A DNA stretch of 12,232 nt from Euperipatoides rowelli (lineage: Eukaryota; Onychophora; Udeonychophora; Euonychophora; Peripatopsidae): assembly GCA_003024985.2 (NCBI GenBank), contig PXIH01S0018311.1; one strand, 5' to 3'. Below are positions 1 to 8,307 of this stretch, one piece after another. The notes beneath the pieces were generated by a model. The model worked only from the letters and a program-made list of their open reading frames with translations. It was not told where the DNA came from and searched no databases. The position numbers and the translations under genes were made by a program. Within the stretch, counting starts at the first letter, position 1. Each line of letters opens with the position of its first letter.

Positions 1-1096
1 GTCTTATAATTACATAAATACTCGTACAAGACTTTACTAAGATAGAAATAAGTATACTATATTTACCTCTTGTGTAATATATAAACGGGGAAATACTTTT
101 ACTCATGGATTTACTGTATGTTTTATATTTGTGTGGGGAAAGCTTTACTTTTTGTTTAGAGAGAGAAAACTCTGACCCAGTGGCTAGTTGCCTTTTGGAC
201 AAAACAAAAGTTTGGTGGCTTCATGGTCCAGAATTATGCTAACTCTTCTTCTTAGGAGAACAAGTTTACTTTCGATTGACTGTGACACCTCACGGTTCCT
301 AGCCTGAAGCGTAAACTCTAATTTAGGCGTACCGGTCCACTCACTAATTGCCAATCTATTTCTCATGGATGAAAATAGCTAACAGCCTATCTAATATTAT
401 AAAATACTTCTGACTTACAAATAAATTATTAGTTTACTAAATATTACTTGCAGGAAAAACAAGCTGAAAAAAAAACTATTTATAGAAATGATAACAATTG
501 AAATGTCTAGAAGTTTATCTAGCAATTTGACAGGGAAAGACAGACCCGAATTCAATTAAATTATATTGAACTCTTCCTCAATGTTATCAAGAGTATAACA
601 CCTACCAGGTCTTTTGAATGTGCTGCTAAGGGTAAAGTGTCTAGCGCAATTAACAATAAATAATAAAATAGTGCCTCTGTAACTTTGTAAAGTATTTAAA
701 TATTTAATGTTTTTTTGAAAAGTGTTAAATGATCCTTTAAAGTTTTAAATGTTTCAAGAGTGTTAAATGTTTTTTTTTTGAAAAGAGTTAAACATTTTTT
801 GAAAGTGTTTTTCTTCAACTGTTTTAAACCAAAGTTGAAATGTTGTATTTTTAATAAACCAGTTTATAATATTTTCTTTTTATATTTTAATGAAAAGTTT
901 ATTATTTTTTTAGTTTTTCAAAATATATTGAAATGAGAAAAAATATTTTCTAAAAGCTGCAAAATATTACAAATAATGTAATACTGTTAAATAAACATAT
1001 AGGCCTACCTGAAATACAGTATATGATACCATCTCAGCATATTTATCGAGACTTCACTACAAGTCCAGGTAGCACCACACACAAGCATTAAACAGT
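1..1096. other. AT-rich left flank, no gene seen
   Basis: This stretch holds no reading frame I recognise and no RNA gene. It is AT-rich with mixed composition and lacks the C depletion that starts near 1100. A somewhat GC-richer patch lies at about 165-345; its 60-codon minus-strand frame resembles no protein I know and has no conserved motif. A T-rich degenerate repeat is listed separately. The segment is best read as intergenic or intronic host DNA into which LINE-A inserted. Confidence 0.6.
697..815. repeat. Degenerate T-rich short repeat
   Basis: Variants of a unit resembling T(6-9)GAAAAGTGTTAAATG recur several times here, with phrases such as GTTAAATGTTTTTTTT and GAAAAGAGTTAAACATTTT. 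Unit length and sequence drift, so this is an imperfect low-complexity tandem repeat and not a clean satellite. No function is implied. Confidence 0.5.
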
Positions 1097-1165
1097 AATG
1101 GAAGAGATAAAAAGGGGGTAAGGATATTTAAAAGGAAAAATAAAGTTTGAGAAGGGGAGATAAAA

Positions 1166-1800
1166 ATGGGATTTATTAATATGCAAGGAGGAAGGATGAT
1201 AGAAAAATAGAATGATTTGATGGAGGCTTGTGGGAATGAGATTGTTTTTAGGGGTGGTAGAAACCTATTTGAGAGGGCAAGAGGTTTTTTTTTAGAGGGA
1301 CATGGTATGGGAATAATAGGATAGAAGGAGATAAGAAAGGGGGATGGGTTTATGGGTAAGGGGGTTTAGAATATAGGGTGGTAGAGGTGATAAAGGGCAA
1401 GGAATTTATGTGGGGGTTAGAATTAGGGGATTTAAAAATAATGTTAAGAATAATATATTTGGCTGTTAATGAGAAGGGTAATTTGGAGTGGTATAAAGGG
1501 ATTTTTAAGGAATTATTAGAGGGGTGAGGATGTATAGGAATAGAGGTTTTAAGATTATTATGGGGGGTTTTAATGGGCATATTGAGGAATTTGAAGGAGT
1601 AGATAATGGGAAATTATTAAATAAGTTTTGTTATGAGGCAGATTTGAATATTGGTAATTTGAAAGATTTTTGTGTAGGGAATATTCTTGGTGTAGGGGGA
1701 ATGGTGTAAAGTTTTAGATTATGTATTTGGGGTTGATTGGGGAAGATATAAGGAAATGAAAATTTGGGTTGGGGAGGACAAAAAGGGTGTTTTGGATTAT
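1166..1800 (+). pseudogene. APE-type endonuclease domain of LINE-A, inactivated
   Basis: This domain would nick the target DNA to prime reverse transcription. The opening motif MGFINMQGG starts at the ATG at 1166 and soon meets an in-frame TAG. A second motif, ETYLRGQE, lies at 1260-1283; LINE-B has ETHLRG there. The longest intact piece is 1524-1706, with GGFNGHIEEFEG where LINE-B has GDFNGHIEEFEG, so a catalytic Asp is lost. LDYVFGVDWG follows at about 1716. The C-terminal SDH catalytic triad appears as LDY at 1792-1800. The pieces fall in different frames. Loss of the conserved Asp and His, plus frameshifts, makes the domain non-functional. The identification rests on motif order and on alignment by eye to LINE-B. 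Confidence 0.8.
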
Positions 1801-2462
1801 AATATGATTGTAATTAAATTAGGGGGATATGGGTGGGAGGAAAATAGGGTAGAGAAAGTGGGGAAGTATAAGGGATGGAATTTAAAAAAGAATGGGTGTT
1901 TAGAATATTGGGGAATATAATGGAGGATAAGCTAAAAAAATTAGATGTTATAAAAGTTTTATGGATTGTTTAAATAAGGGAGCTGAAGTTGCATTAAGGG
2001 AAAAGAGGGATTGGAGTAAGGGGAATAATGGTAGAAAAAGGGGGACAAGGGAGAGGGATGAGGATATAGTTAAATGAATTAGGTTAAGTAAGAAAGCGAA
2101 TAGGGATTATAAGAAGAGTCTTAAAATGGGGAATGTTAGGGATATAAAGAAGAGATGGGAAAATTATCAAAAGTGTAAAAATGAAGTTAAGATTAAGCTA
2201 GGGGAATTTAGGAGGAAATTTGATAAATTATTGGAAATTAGGGAGGGTTGTAAAAAGTTTTGGAATTATGTTAAGAAAATGAAGTGGGAGGAAAGGAGGG
2301 TTAAGTAGTGAGGAAAAACAAATGCTGTTAAATGGATATGAGTGAAAGTCATACAAAAAGAGAGTGGAGAAAGTAAAAATGATTGAGTAGAGGAAGAGGA
2401 AAGGGTACAAGGGGAGTTTATTGAAATTGGGGAGGAGTTTGATAGAGGGTTGAAGGGAATGA
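1801..2462 (+). pseudogene. Endonuclease-to-RT linker of LINE-A
   Basis: This lysine- and arginine-rich region joins the endonuclease to the reverse transcriptase. It contains no catalytic motif. The open piece 2126-2305 includes REGCKKFWNYVK, which matches KEGCKKFWNYVRG in the linker of LINE-B, so it is genuine element sequence and not a chance frame. Several stops break it. The segment is almost free of C on this strand, for example one C in 2101-2160. Confidence 0.65.
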
Positions 2463-2506
2463 AGGATGGGAAGGCGAGGGGTATTGATGGGATTGTGGTG
2501 GAAATG

Positions 2507-2514
2507 TTAAGATG
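2507..2514 (+). repeat. Left 8-bp target-site duplication of the MITE
   Basis: TTAAGATG lies directly before the CAGTG terminus; the copy after the element reads GTAAGATG, so 7 of 8 bases match. Removing the element and one copy restores a continuous LINE-A frame (EMLRC followed by WG). Confidence 0.85.
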
Positions 2515-2805
2515 CAGTGGTGGATCTAGACATTTTTTGGAGGGGCAAAGTTGGCTTCTGACACCCCCAATTTTTGCATTTTTCCAAACAAAATATTTTG
2601 ATAAGCTTTTTTTTTTTTAGTTATATGGATGTTTTGTACTTCGGAAGTAAATAATTTCAGAAGCTTTTTTTTTTGGTTGTGACATTTTGATAGCCCTTAT
2701 ATAATGTATATTTTTTTTACTTCAAGGCCCATTTTGATTTCCCCTGATGTGGTACCCGGGGCATTTTCCCCCTCTTGTAACCCCCCCCCCCCAGATCCGG
2801 CACTG
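2515..2805. mobile_element. Non-autonomous hAT-like MITE, 291 bp
   Basis: The left end reads CAGTGGTGGATCTAGAC. The right end, reverse-complemented, reads CAGTGCCGGATCTGGGGGG. These form imperfect terminal inverted repeats sharing CAGTG and GGATCT. The 8-bp direct duplication at both sides and the CAGTG-type ends fit the hAT superfamily. The interior has no transposase frame; it holds T-runs with AAGCTTTTTTTT phrases and a C12 run at 2781-2792. It sits inside the LINE-A reverse transcriptase, so it is younger than LINE-A. It would need a transposase supplied from elsewhere. Confidence 0.85.
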
Positions 2806-2813
2806 GTAAGATG
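2806..2813 (+). repeat. Right 8-bp target-site duplication of the MITE
   Basis: GTAAGATG follows the CACTG terminus and matches TTAAGATG at 2507-2514 in 7 of 8 positions. Confidence 0.85.
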
Positions 2814-3512
2814 TTGGGGATAAGGGGAGATGTTTGAAGAAAAATTTTGAAATTATATTGAATGGGGGAGAAGTACCTAAGGAATGGAAAGAGACTAGAG
2901 TTAGAGTAATCTTTAAGTGTAAAGGTAAGGATAATAGGGATTTGGATAGTTATAGGTTGGTATCAGTTACTAGTGTGGTGTATTAATTGCTTATTAATAT
3001 TTTAAAGGAATGGATGGTGGAGTAGTTAGAGGGAAATGAGAAGTTGGGGGAGTTACAGCACGGTTTTAGAAGGGATAGGAATATAGGGGATTGTGTATTT
3101 ATAGTACTGTATCTCAGTTGACAGAAATGAGTTATAATGAAAATAAGGGTTTGGTTTTAGGTTTTTTTAGATATTAAAAAAGTGTATGATAATGTAAAAA
3201 AAGAGAAGTTCTGGTTGATTTTAGAGGAGATAGGGATGGATGGGAGATGGATTAGTATTTTAAGAAGGGTTTATGAGAATAATTTAGACTACATTACTAC
3301 AATGGGATTAGATTTATTGGGAGGAGGGGAAATGTGGGAAGGGATTAAGGCAGGGATGTTCTTTATCAGCGGTTTTATTTTTAATATATATTTTATTTAT
3401 TTATTTTAAGATGTATTAAGTCAGCAAGTGACTTTTAGCAAATCAAAATTACAATGGAAAAGTATATACAATAATCACAAATAATACACATAAACAGATG
3501 TCATCAGAAACC

Positions 3513-4080
3513 ATCACAAGAACTTGAAAGGGAGTTCTTGAAAGAAGTCACGATTATACAAGTGGGAGTCCAAGGATTTCTTGAAACCTGAGTAGTTTAG
3601 TGTTAAAAAACATGACTAAGAAGAGAGTTCCAATATGCTATACCTCTGTAAGTAATGCTCTTCTTCATTCTTGAAGAGATGCTCTTAAACATAACCGTGT
3701 AACCATGATTTTTTCTAGTCCTTGTATTAGATAATTCAAAATATTTATTATGGTTTTCAAGAATGATGATCTCTCTGAACATAAAAATCATATCCCCATA
3801 ACAATCTCTGTGAAGGGGACATGACACCTTTTAATCTTGACAATCAGTTCTCATTGTTCATGTGAAAGAAACCATGAACATGTTTTTAGTTAGGCTGCAA
3901 AATTTGTTTTCTACTCTTTTAGCGTCCCTCTAATATGAGTGGCTAGCATAGTCAATGAGCGGCTGTATGTAAGTAGCATAGGTAACTCTAAGAGCAAATA
4001 TGTTCATAAATCTTAGACCGTGCTTAATCATACCAAAAGTTTTGTTAATCTTTACGATAACATAATCTATATAGTCTGGA
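3513..4080 (-). pseudogene. C-terminal region of LINE-C protein, frameshifted
   Basis: Downstream of the RT core the minus strand encodes DYIDYVIVKINKTFGMIKHG and FALRVTYATYIQPLIDYASH in one frame, the usual thumb region after the palm in this kind of LINE. A further frame change leads to the 74-codon piece 3603-3827. That piece contains TRTRKNHGYTVMFKS and KKSITYRGIAYWNSLLSHVF, the C-terminal 'YRG-x-WNSLP' motif of Jockey/CR1-like ORF2 proteins. A last shift at about 3612 gives GFKKSLDSHLYNRDFFQE, ending at a TGA near 3515. At least three frame changes are needed, so the gene is dead. No zinc knuckle is seen, which separates it from LINE-A and LINE-B. Confidence 0.8.
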
Positions 4081-4629
4081 ATCGATTATAAGTCTTAGGT
4101 CTTTATATTGGTCACAAGCTTGTATTGGATTACCATTGTAATAATAAGTACAAGGAGTGTTGTCAGCCATTAATCTCATACATCCAGTTTTGTCCAAGTT
4201 AACCTTCAAACAGTTAGACTTAAACCAATCACAAACTCTAACCAAGTCCATCCGCAATAAGTTCTCATCTTCTGCTGAAATAATGTTCCTCAAGAGATTG
4301 ATGTCATCAGCATAGATATAAATATTTGAGCTAATGTCATTTGGAAAGTCAGAGATGAAGATGTTAAATAGAAAACTGGATAATATGGCACCCTGTTGTA
4401 TACCACTGTGAATGGAGGCCTCACTGGATAAATTGCCATTGACACATACTTTAACAGATCTTCCAGTCAGATAATCTATCAGCCATGATATATGAGAATC
4501 AAAGAACAACAACCTTAGCTTGTTGATAAGCAGAGAGTGCGAAACTACATCAAAGGACAAATCAAAGGAGATGATATCAGTTGGCTTACCAGCTTCACAA
4601 CCTCTCAAAACATTGTTAGTTGTCTCCAA
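4045..4629 (-). pseudogene. Reverse transcriptase core of LINE-C
   Basis: A 194-codon open frame holds the polymerase palm. Motif A appears as SFDLSFDVVSHSLL (residues 21-34), apparently two residues short of the common FSKAFD form. Motif B is SGIQQGAILSSFLFNIF (75-91), and the catalytic YADD box is residues 106-109. WFKSNCLKVNLDKT (135-148) and YKDL (175-178) follow. The Met is internal: similarity continues upstream (STGDLLETTNN), so the true start is lost with the 5' truncation. The frame ends early because of a frameshift near 4075-4090; the protein then resumes in another frame. The YADD residues are intact, but the copy is truncated and frameshifted. Confidence 0.9.
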
Positions 4630-4642
4630 GAGATCACCAGTT

Positions 4643-5081
4643 GAATAGGTTTGATAGAAAGTTATTGCAGTCAGGGAAGGGGGGTTTAAAAGGGGTAAAT
4701 AGGTTACCGGGGTTGTTATTTGCGAATGATGTATTGTTCACTGAAAATGAGGGAGATATGCAAGAGTTGTTGAATATATGTTATGGTGTGGGAAGGGAGT
4801 TGGGATTGGAATTTAGTAAAGAAAAAAGTAAAGTGATGGGGGTCAATTTTAGGAAAAGATATTTTGTAAGTTGGGGGAAGTAGTTTTAGAAGAGGGGGAT
4901 ATGAATATTTGGGGGTGTTAGTGAGGGGAGATAAAGATTGGGAATTAAAATTGGTGGGTAAGATAAAAAGAAATGAAGGGGTAGTAAGGAGGGTGGCGTC
5001 TATGAGTTTTAATAGATATGAGGTTATAAGAACGGTTTGGAAGACGGTCTTGGTTCCAGGGTTAAATGTTTGGGAATAATA
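4643..5081 (+). pseudogene. Reverse transcriptase, C-terminal part, of LINE-A
   Basis: LINE-A resumes here after LINE-C. NRFDRK continues the segment after motif B. Motif C, with codons at 4719-4733, reads FANDV: the first Asp of the usual ADD pair has become Asn, which should abolish polymerase activity. LLNICYGVGRELGLEFSKEK then matches LLNICRGVGKELGLEFSSEK of LINE-B. After a frame change, GYEYLGVLVRGDKDWELK and VRRVASMSFNRYEVIRT, ending in VWKTVLVPGLNVWE, form the thumb and stop at about 5080; LINE-B has the parallel FEYLGVTF and VAVPALMYGSDVL. Confidence 0.85.
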
Positions 5082-5149
5082 CATTAGTGTATAATGTTAA
5101 ATTGAGAAGGGAACTAGAAAAGGTTCAGAATGAAATGGGGTAGAATTAC

Positions 5150-5776
5150 ATGGAGGGGGGGGGGGCATTTTTTTTACGGCTTTAGAGGCTATTCAAGGTG
5201 ATATGGGATGGAGTAGTTTTGAGAGTAGGGAGGCTAAAGCAAAATTGAAAAGGTTCAGTAAGTTACAGCTGATGAATGATAAGAGGGTGTGTAAATAGGT
5301 TTTTAGAGATAGTATGTTAAAGGTAAGGAAGAGTAAATGGTTTAAAAGAGTAATCCAGTTGGAGAAAGGTGCGGATGAGAAAATAATTAGTTAATATTTA
5401 GGTTTATGGGAAGGAGAGGTAAAAGAAGTGATTAGGGATTTTGATTATAAGAATTGGAGTAAGAATGTAGATAAACTAGTAAGGGAAAAGGAGAATGATA
5501 AATGGAGGAGAGGTATGGAGAAGAAGAGTACTTTGGGTATTTATAAAAATAAAGTGTGTATTAGGGAGGAGGGTTTATTGTATGGTAATGATAGGGGGTG
5601 AGTTATTGTTTCAGGCTAGGGTGGGTAGTTTGAAAAAAAAGGTTAGGATGAAAAATTTTGGAATTGATAATGTGTCGTGTAGGCAATGTGGGGGTGAAAG
5701 GGAGGATTTGGATCAATTTTTGTTTTATTGTGGGAAGCTTAATGTAGAGAGAAAAAGGATTGTAGAGAGGGAGGGG
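5150..5776 (+). pseudogene. LINE-A C-terminal domain with CCHC-like zinc knuckle
   Basis: One frame reads from about 5185 (ALEAIQGDMGWSSFESREAK) to 5601 with two in-frame stops: a TAG where LINE-B has Trp in RVCKWVF, and a TAA. A one-base shift near 5595 moves into GGELLFQARVGSL. The zinc knuckle follows: Cys codons at 5678-5680, 5687-5689 and 5729-5731 in CRQCGGEREDLDQFLFYC, with Gln where the usual His would be. Such C-terminal C-x2-C-H-C knuckles are known in several APE-type LINE clades and are thought to bind nucleic acid. A G13 run (5152-5164) at the start is a likely slippage site. Not functional. Confidence 0.8.
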
Positions 5777-5948
5777 TAGATATGATGAGTGGGGAGGGGA
5801 ATGATGAGGTATTAAGTAAGTGGTGGGGTTTTGAGGGAGGAGGGGATTGGGTGGATTAAGAGAGTATTGGTGATTTGGGAGAGAAGGATTATGGAAATAA
5901 TTGCTGACTAACATGAAAGTGACTGAAATGTAGGAGAAGTCAGGCTTA
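5777..5948 (+). other. LINE-A 3' end and junction with LINE-B
   Basis: Weakly conserved C-terminal residues (WWGFEGGGDWVD) match WLGFRGG in LINE-B. After them both elements share a 3' terminal segment: from GAAGG (5883 here; about 6013 on the minus strand) both copies have GCTAACAT or ACTAACAT at the same spacing, then GGAGAAGT against GGAGCAGT near the end. This sets the LINE-A 3' end at about 5940-5944. No poly-A is seen. Confidence 0.6.
5934..5948 (+). repeat. Candidate target-site duplication of LINE-B, left copy
   Basis: GAGAAGTCAGGCTTA lies directly outside the 3' end of LINE-B. GAGAGTTAGGCTTA at 11087-11100 lies directly outside its 5' end. They agree at 13 of 15 aligned positions (one indel, one C/T change). 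If correct, LINE-B inserted into the extreme 3' end of LINE-A. Confidence 0.65.
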
Positions 5949-6060
5949 AATCACTGCTCCTTATCTCCAGAGGCATTGAAATGTTAGCCACTCTACATTA
6001 AAACCACCCTTCTTTCCCACTCCACCAATAAACCCTTAACCCAACCCAACCACTTTTTCC
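5949..6060 (-). other. 3' end of LINE-B
   Basis: Sense-strand sequence from about 6013 to 5949 is aligned by eye to the LINE-A 3' end: GAAGG and CTAACAT lie at identical spacing, and GGAG-AGT lies near the terminus. The element stops at …GGAGCAGTGATT and runs straight into the candidate duplication. There is no poly-A or simple-repeat tail, which suggests the family's reverse transcriptase recognises a specific 3' sequence. Confidence 0.55.
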
Positions 6061-6109
6061 CCTCCCCTAAACCCCAACCACCTCCCTATCATTCCCTCCT
6101 CATCTTCCC

Positions 6110-6226
6110 CCTCCACCCCCTCCCTTTTAATATCCCTAACCCCTATCAGCACATCACAATACAATAATACATGTTTTAAATCCCCCCTCTCACATTTAAC
6201 CTGCATAAATTACTATCCTCTTTCAC
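6110..6226 (-). pseudogene. LINE-B C-terminal zinc knuckle, split by a frameshift
   Basis: The first Cys codon (6205-6203) reads in the same frame as the upstream piece (DSNLCRL). After a one-base shift the rest reads KCERGDLKHVLLYCDVLIG, with Cys at 6194-6192, His at 6173-6171 and Cys at 6158-6156. Together these make a C-x(n)-C-x6-H-x4-C knuckle that keeps the His lost in LINE-A. Residues such as WLGFRGG follow toward the end of the protein near 6070. Confidence 0.7.
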
Positions 6227-6684
6227 CTAATATTTTAACCTCTCCCTTGTTATTAAACAACCTGCTCTAGCCTGAAACATTAATTCACTCCCCCTATCAT
6301 TCCCATATAAAAATCCCTGTTCCCTAATACAATTTTTATTTCTATAAATCTCCAAAGTTTTCTTCCTAAATATCCCTTCCCTCCACTCATTACTTTCCCT
6401 ATCCTTAATCATTTCCTCTAACTTTTTACACCAAATCCCATAATCCTCATTTCCATTAATTTACCCAAATCCTCTTCCCACAAACTCAAATACAAACTAA
6501 TGCTATCCCCATCTATCAATTTCGCTAAATATAATACTCCCTTTAACCATTTAGATTTCTTACTCCTCATCATACTACCTCTAAATACCCATTTACAAAC
6601 CCTGTTCTCCCCCATAAACTGCAATCTACCAAACCTCTTTATCTTAACTTTAGCTTCCCTACTTAAAAAACTACTCCAACCCAT
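6227..6684 (-). pseudogene. LINE-B domain between RT thumb and zinc knuckle
   Basis: Two adjoining open pieces in sense order make up this region. Codons from 6684 to 6418 include MGWSSFLSREAKVKIKRFG and RVCKWVFRGSM. Codons from 6412 to 6227 include NEWREGIFRKKTLEIYRNK and SELMFQARAGCLITRERLKY. Both align with LINE-A residues at 5200-5640, which shows this is a conserved part of the protein and not chance frames. The break between them is a frameshift or stop near 6415. I know no catalytic role for this region; in related LINEs it lies between the thumb and the knuckle. Confidence 0.75.
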
Positions 6685-6731
6685 ATCCCCCTGAATTGCT
6701 CCAAAGCCGTAAATTTATGTCCACCCAAAAC

Positions 6732-7943
6732 CTACCTCCCCATCTCATTCTGCACTCCATTCATTCTCTTCCATATATTCCAATTCAAAACCAGCACATC
6801 ACTTCCATACATCAAAGCCGGAACTGCAACTGTTTTACACAAAGTCCTAACCACCTCATATTTACTAAAACTCGTACATGCAACCCTCCTTATTATCCCT
6901 TTATTTTTCCCAATTTTATTACACATTTTCTTCTCCCAATCCTCCAAATACCCTATATCATTAATAAATGTTACCCCCAAATACTCAAAACTCTTAACTT
7001 CCTCTAACTCCATATTATTTAAAACCCATACCATCTCTTCTTTTTTATTCATCATAATTTTTGATTTTTCACTACTAAACTCTAAACCTAACTCCTTACC
7101 TACACCCCTACAAATATTTAACAAACCCTACATATCATCCCTGCTCTCCATAAACAACACTATATCATCCACAAGTAACAACCCATATAATTTCCTTTTT
7201 TCTTCTCTCATACATATCCCCAATCCAGATTTCTATATAAAACCTATCCATATAAATTAAAAATAAAATTGCTGACAATGGACAACCCTGCCTTAACCCG
7301 TTACTACAATTCATTTTATTTGATTCTTCCCCCTTCCATTGCAAAATAAAATTACTATCCTCATACACTCTTCTCATAAAATTTATCCATTTTACCATCC
7401 ATTCCCAACTCAATTAACATTCCCCACAAAACCTCCCTATCCACATTATCATATGCCTTCTTTTATCTAAAAACCCCAGAATCAACTCACTATTTTCATT
7501 AAAACTCCTTTCCATCAACTGCAATACTACAAACAAACAATCCCAAATATTCCTATCCTTCCTAAACCTAGGCTGTAATTTCCCCAATTTATTGCTCCCT
7601 TCCAACCATTCCACTATCCACCCTTTTAAAATATTCATCATTTTATTTTATACACTACACATGTCACCACCACAGGTCTATAATTATCTAAATTCCTAAT
7701 AATCTTACCCTTATAAATCAGCCTCACTCTATTCTCCTTCCAACTATACGGTATGCATCCACAATTTAAAATCAACTCCAATACCCTCCTTAAATATCCT
7801 CTACCCTCTTTCTTAAAACATTTTATCATTTCTATAGCTATTCTATCCAAACCCCTTGCTTTACCATCCTTCATACTCCTCAAAACCTCCTCCTTTATAA
7901 CAATATTCTCCCCCCTCATTACTCCAAATCCTCCTATCCTCAC
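6732..7943 (-). pseudogene. Reverse transcriptase of LINE-B in several frames
   Basis: The polymerase is readable nearly end to end across five pieces. The 7943-7641 piece has SMKDGKARGLDRIAIEMIK, IPYSWKENRVRLIYKGK and LDNYRPVVVTCVVYK. The 7641-7417 piece has LGKLQPRFRKDRNIWDCLFV and motif A start GFLDK (Asp codon 7467-7465); KAYDNVDREVLWGML continues in another frame. The 7413-7168 piece holds motif B, GLRQGCPLSAILFLIYMD. Motif C, VDDIVLF with its two Asp codons at 7169-7164, keeps both catalytic Asp residues. The 7124-6735 piece (130 codons) holds LLVDD-following LLNICRGVGKELGLEF, SFEYLGVTF and VAVPALMYGSDVL. Catalytic residues survive, but frameshifts and stops prevent translation as one protein. 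It is less decayed than LINE-A. Confidence 0.88.
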
Positions 7944-8307
7944 TTTTCCTATTTTCCATCCTCTACCCTTTCATATTTTCAGCATGCTTATTTAATAAAT
8001 CCACCATAATCTTACTATCCAACCCACAACTTTTCCCATTCTTTTCCACACCTACCCCTAACATAATTCCAAAATTTCTTACAACCCTCCTTTCTCCCTT
8101 CCTTAATTTCCCTCATTAAATTCCTATCCAATTTCCTCTTAAAATCCCCTATTTTAATCCCAACTAACCTCTTAAATTTTAAATATTCCTCTCATCTTAA
8201 CTTTATTTCCCCATCATCCCCTGTTTTTAAGCTTAACTTATATTTCCTATTAGCCTCCTTTCTTATTTTTATTAACCTTGCTATTTATTTATCCCTTTCC
8301 CCTCCTT
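7944..8307 (-). pseudogene. Endonuclease-to-RT linker of LINE-B
   Basis: This lysine- and arginine-rich linker has no catalytic motif. REIKEGRKEGCKKFWNYVRG in one frame matches REGCKKFWNYVKK of LINE-A (2228-2290). LDSKIMVDLLNKHAENMKG follows in another frame just before the RT begins. Stops are frequent. The region is almost free of G on the + strand (none in 8101-8160). Confidence 0.65.

Larger units (their letters stand above)
2463..3391 (+). pseudogene. Reverse transcriptase, N-terminal part, of LINE-A (interrupted)
   Basis: This is the fingers-to-palm half of the polymerase that would copy the element's RNA at the nicked target. KDGKARGIDGIVVEMLRC (from 2463) is the conserved entry motif and is cut by the MITE. 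After the MITE one frame runs from about 2827 to 3120 with two in-frame stops. It carries EVPKEWKETRVRVIFK, an SYRLVSVTS version of the usual YRPV motif, and LQHGFRRDRNIGDC. Motif A reads FLDIKKVYDNV with its Asp codon at 3170-3172. Motif B, in a shifted frame, reads GLRQGCSLSAVLFLIYI and ends at about 3391, where LINE-C interrupts. One stop is a TAG where LINE-B keeps Trp. Not functional. Confidence 0.85.
3393..4642 (-). mobile_element. LINE-C: 5'-truncated LINE of a second family, nested in LINE-A
   Basis: This minus-strand insertion splits LINE-A reverse transcriptase directly after motif B (…FLIYI, about 3391) and before NRFDR (from about 4644), with almost no target sequence lost. Its 3' end, read on the minus strand, finishes with an AAAATAAATAAATAAAA tail at about 3393-3409, typical of LINEs with short-repeat tails. 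Its 5' end stops inside the reverse transcriptase, so it is a 1.25-kb truncated copy. Base composition is ordinary, unlike the surrounding C-poor LINE-A. The protein style (YADD box, then a C-terminal RGIAYWNSL motif) fits the broad Jockey/CR1-like group. The exact clade is not resolved and no clear target duplication is seen. Confidence 0.85.
1097..5944 (+). mobile_element. LINE-A: 5'-truncated APE-type non-LTR retrotransposon, broken
   Basis: This is a copy of the same family as LINE-B, read on the + strand. In order it shows APE endonuclease motifs (1166-1800), a basic linker (about 1800-2460), reverse transcriptase (2463-5080 with gaps) and a C-terminal zinc knuckle (5678-5731). ORF1 and the 5' leader are absent: similarity to LINE-B begins near 1097-1105, just before the endonuclease, as expected of 5' truncation during target-primed reverse transcription. 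The body is interrupted by a MITE at 2515-2805 and by LINE-C at about 3393-4642; removing both leaves about 3.3 kb. The 3' end lies near 5940-5944 and has no long poly-A. I see no target duplication for this copy. The clade is uncertain. Confidence 0.85.

Noticed and set aside
184-345. tRNA-derived SINE in the GC-richer patch
   Set aside because: GGTTCCTAGCC is only a weak B-box likeness; there is no paired A box and no cloverleaf.
184-366. 60-codon minus-strand open frame in the left flank
   Set aside because: It has no recognisable motif, no neighbours of the same kind and a length expected by chance in this composition.
697-815. CRISPR-like or satellite array
   Set aside because: The units vary in length and sequence, with no constant repeat or spacer pattern.
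1350-1580. Minus-strand open frame opposite the LINE-A endonuclease
   Set aside because: It is antisense to a region with clear endonuclease motifs. Its Pro/Ser/Asn-rich content is the mirror of C-poor sense DNA, where antisense stops are rare.
4716-5084. 122-codon minus-strand open frame
   Set aside because: It is antisense to LINE-A RT motif C and thumb; open only because of the strand bias.
5603-5914. 103-codon minus-strand open frame
   Set aside because: It is antisense to the LINE-A zinc knuckle, with low-complexity Pro/Leu/Asn content.
6500-7007. Two plus-strand open frames of 64 and 103 codons
   Set aside because: They are antisense to the LINE-B RT thumb and C-terminal domain; no conserved motif.
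7753-7995. 80-codon plus-strand open frame
   Set aside because: It is antisense to the LINE-B RT entry motif; Pro/Leu/Ile-rich shadow.
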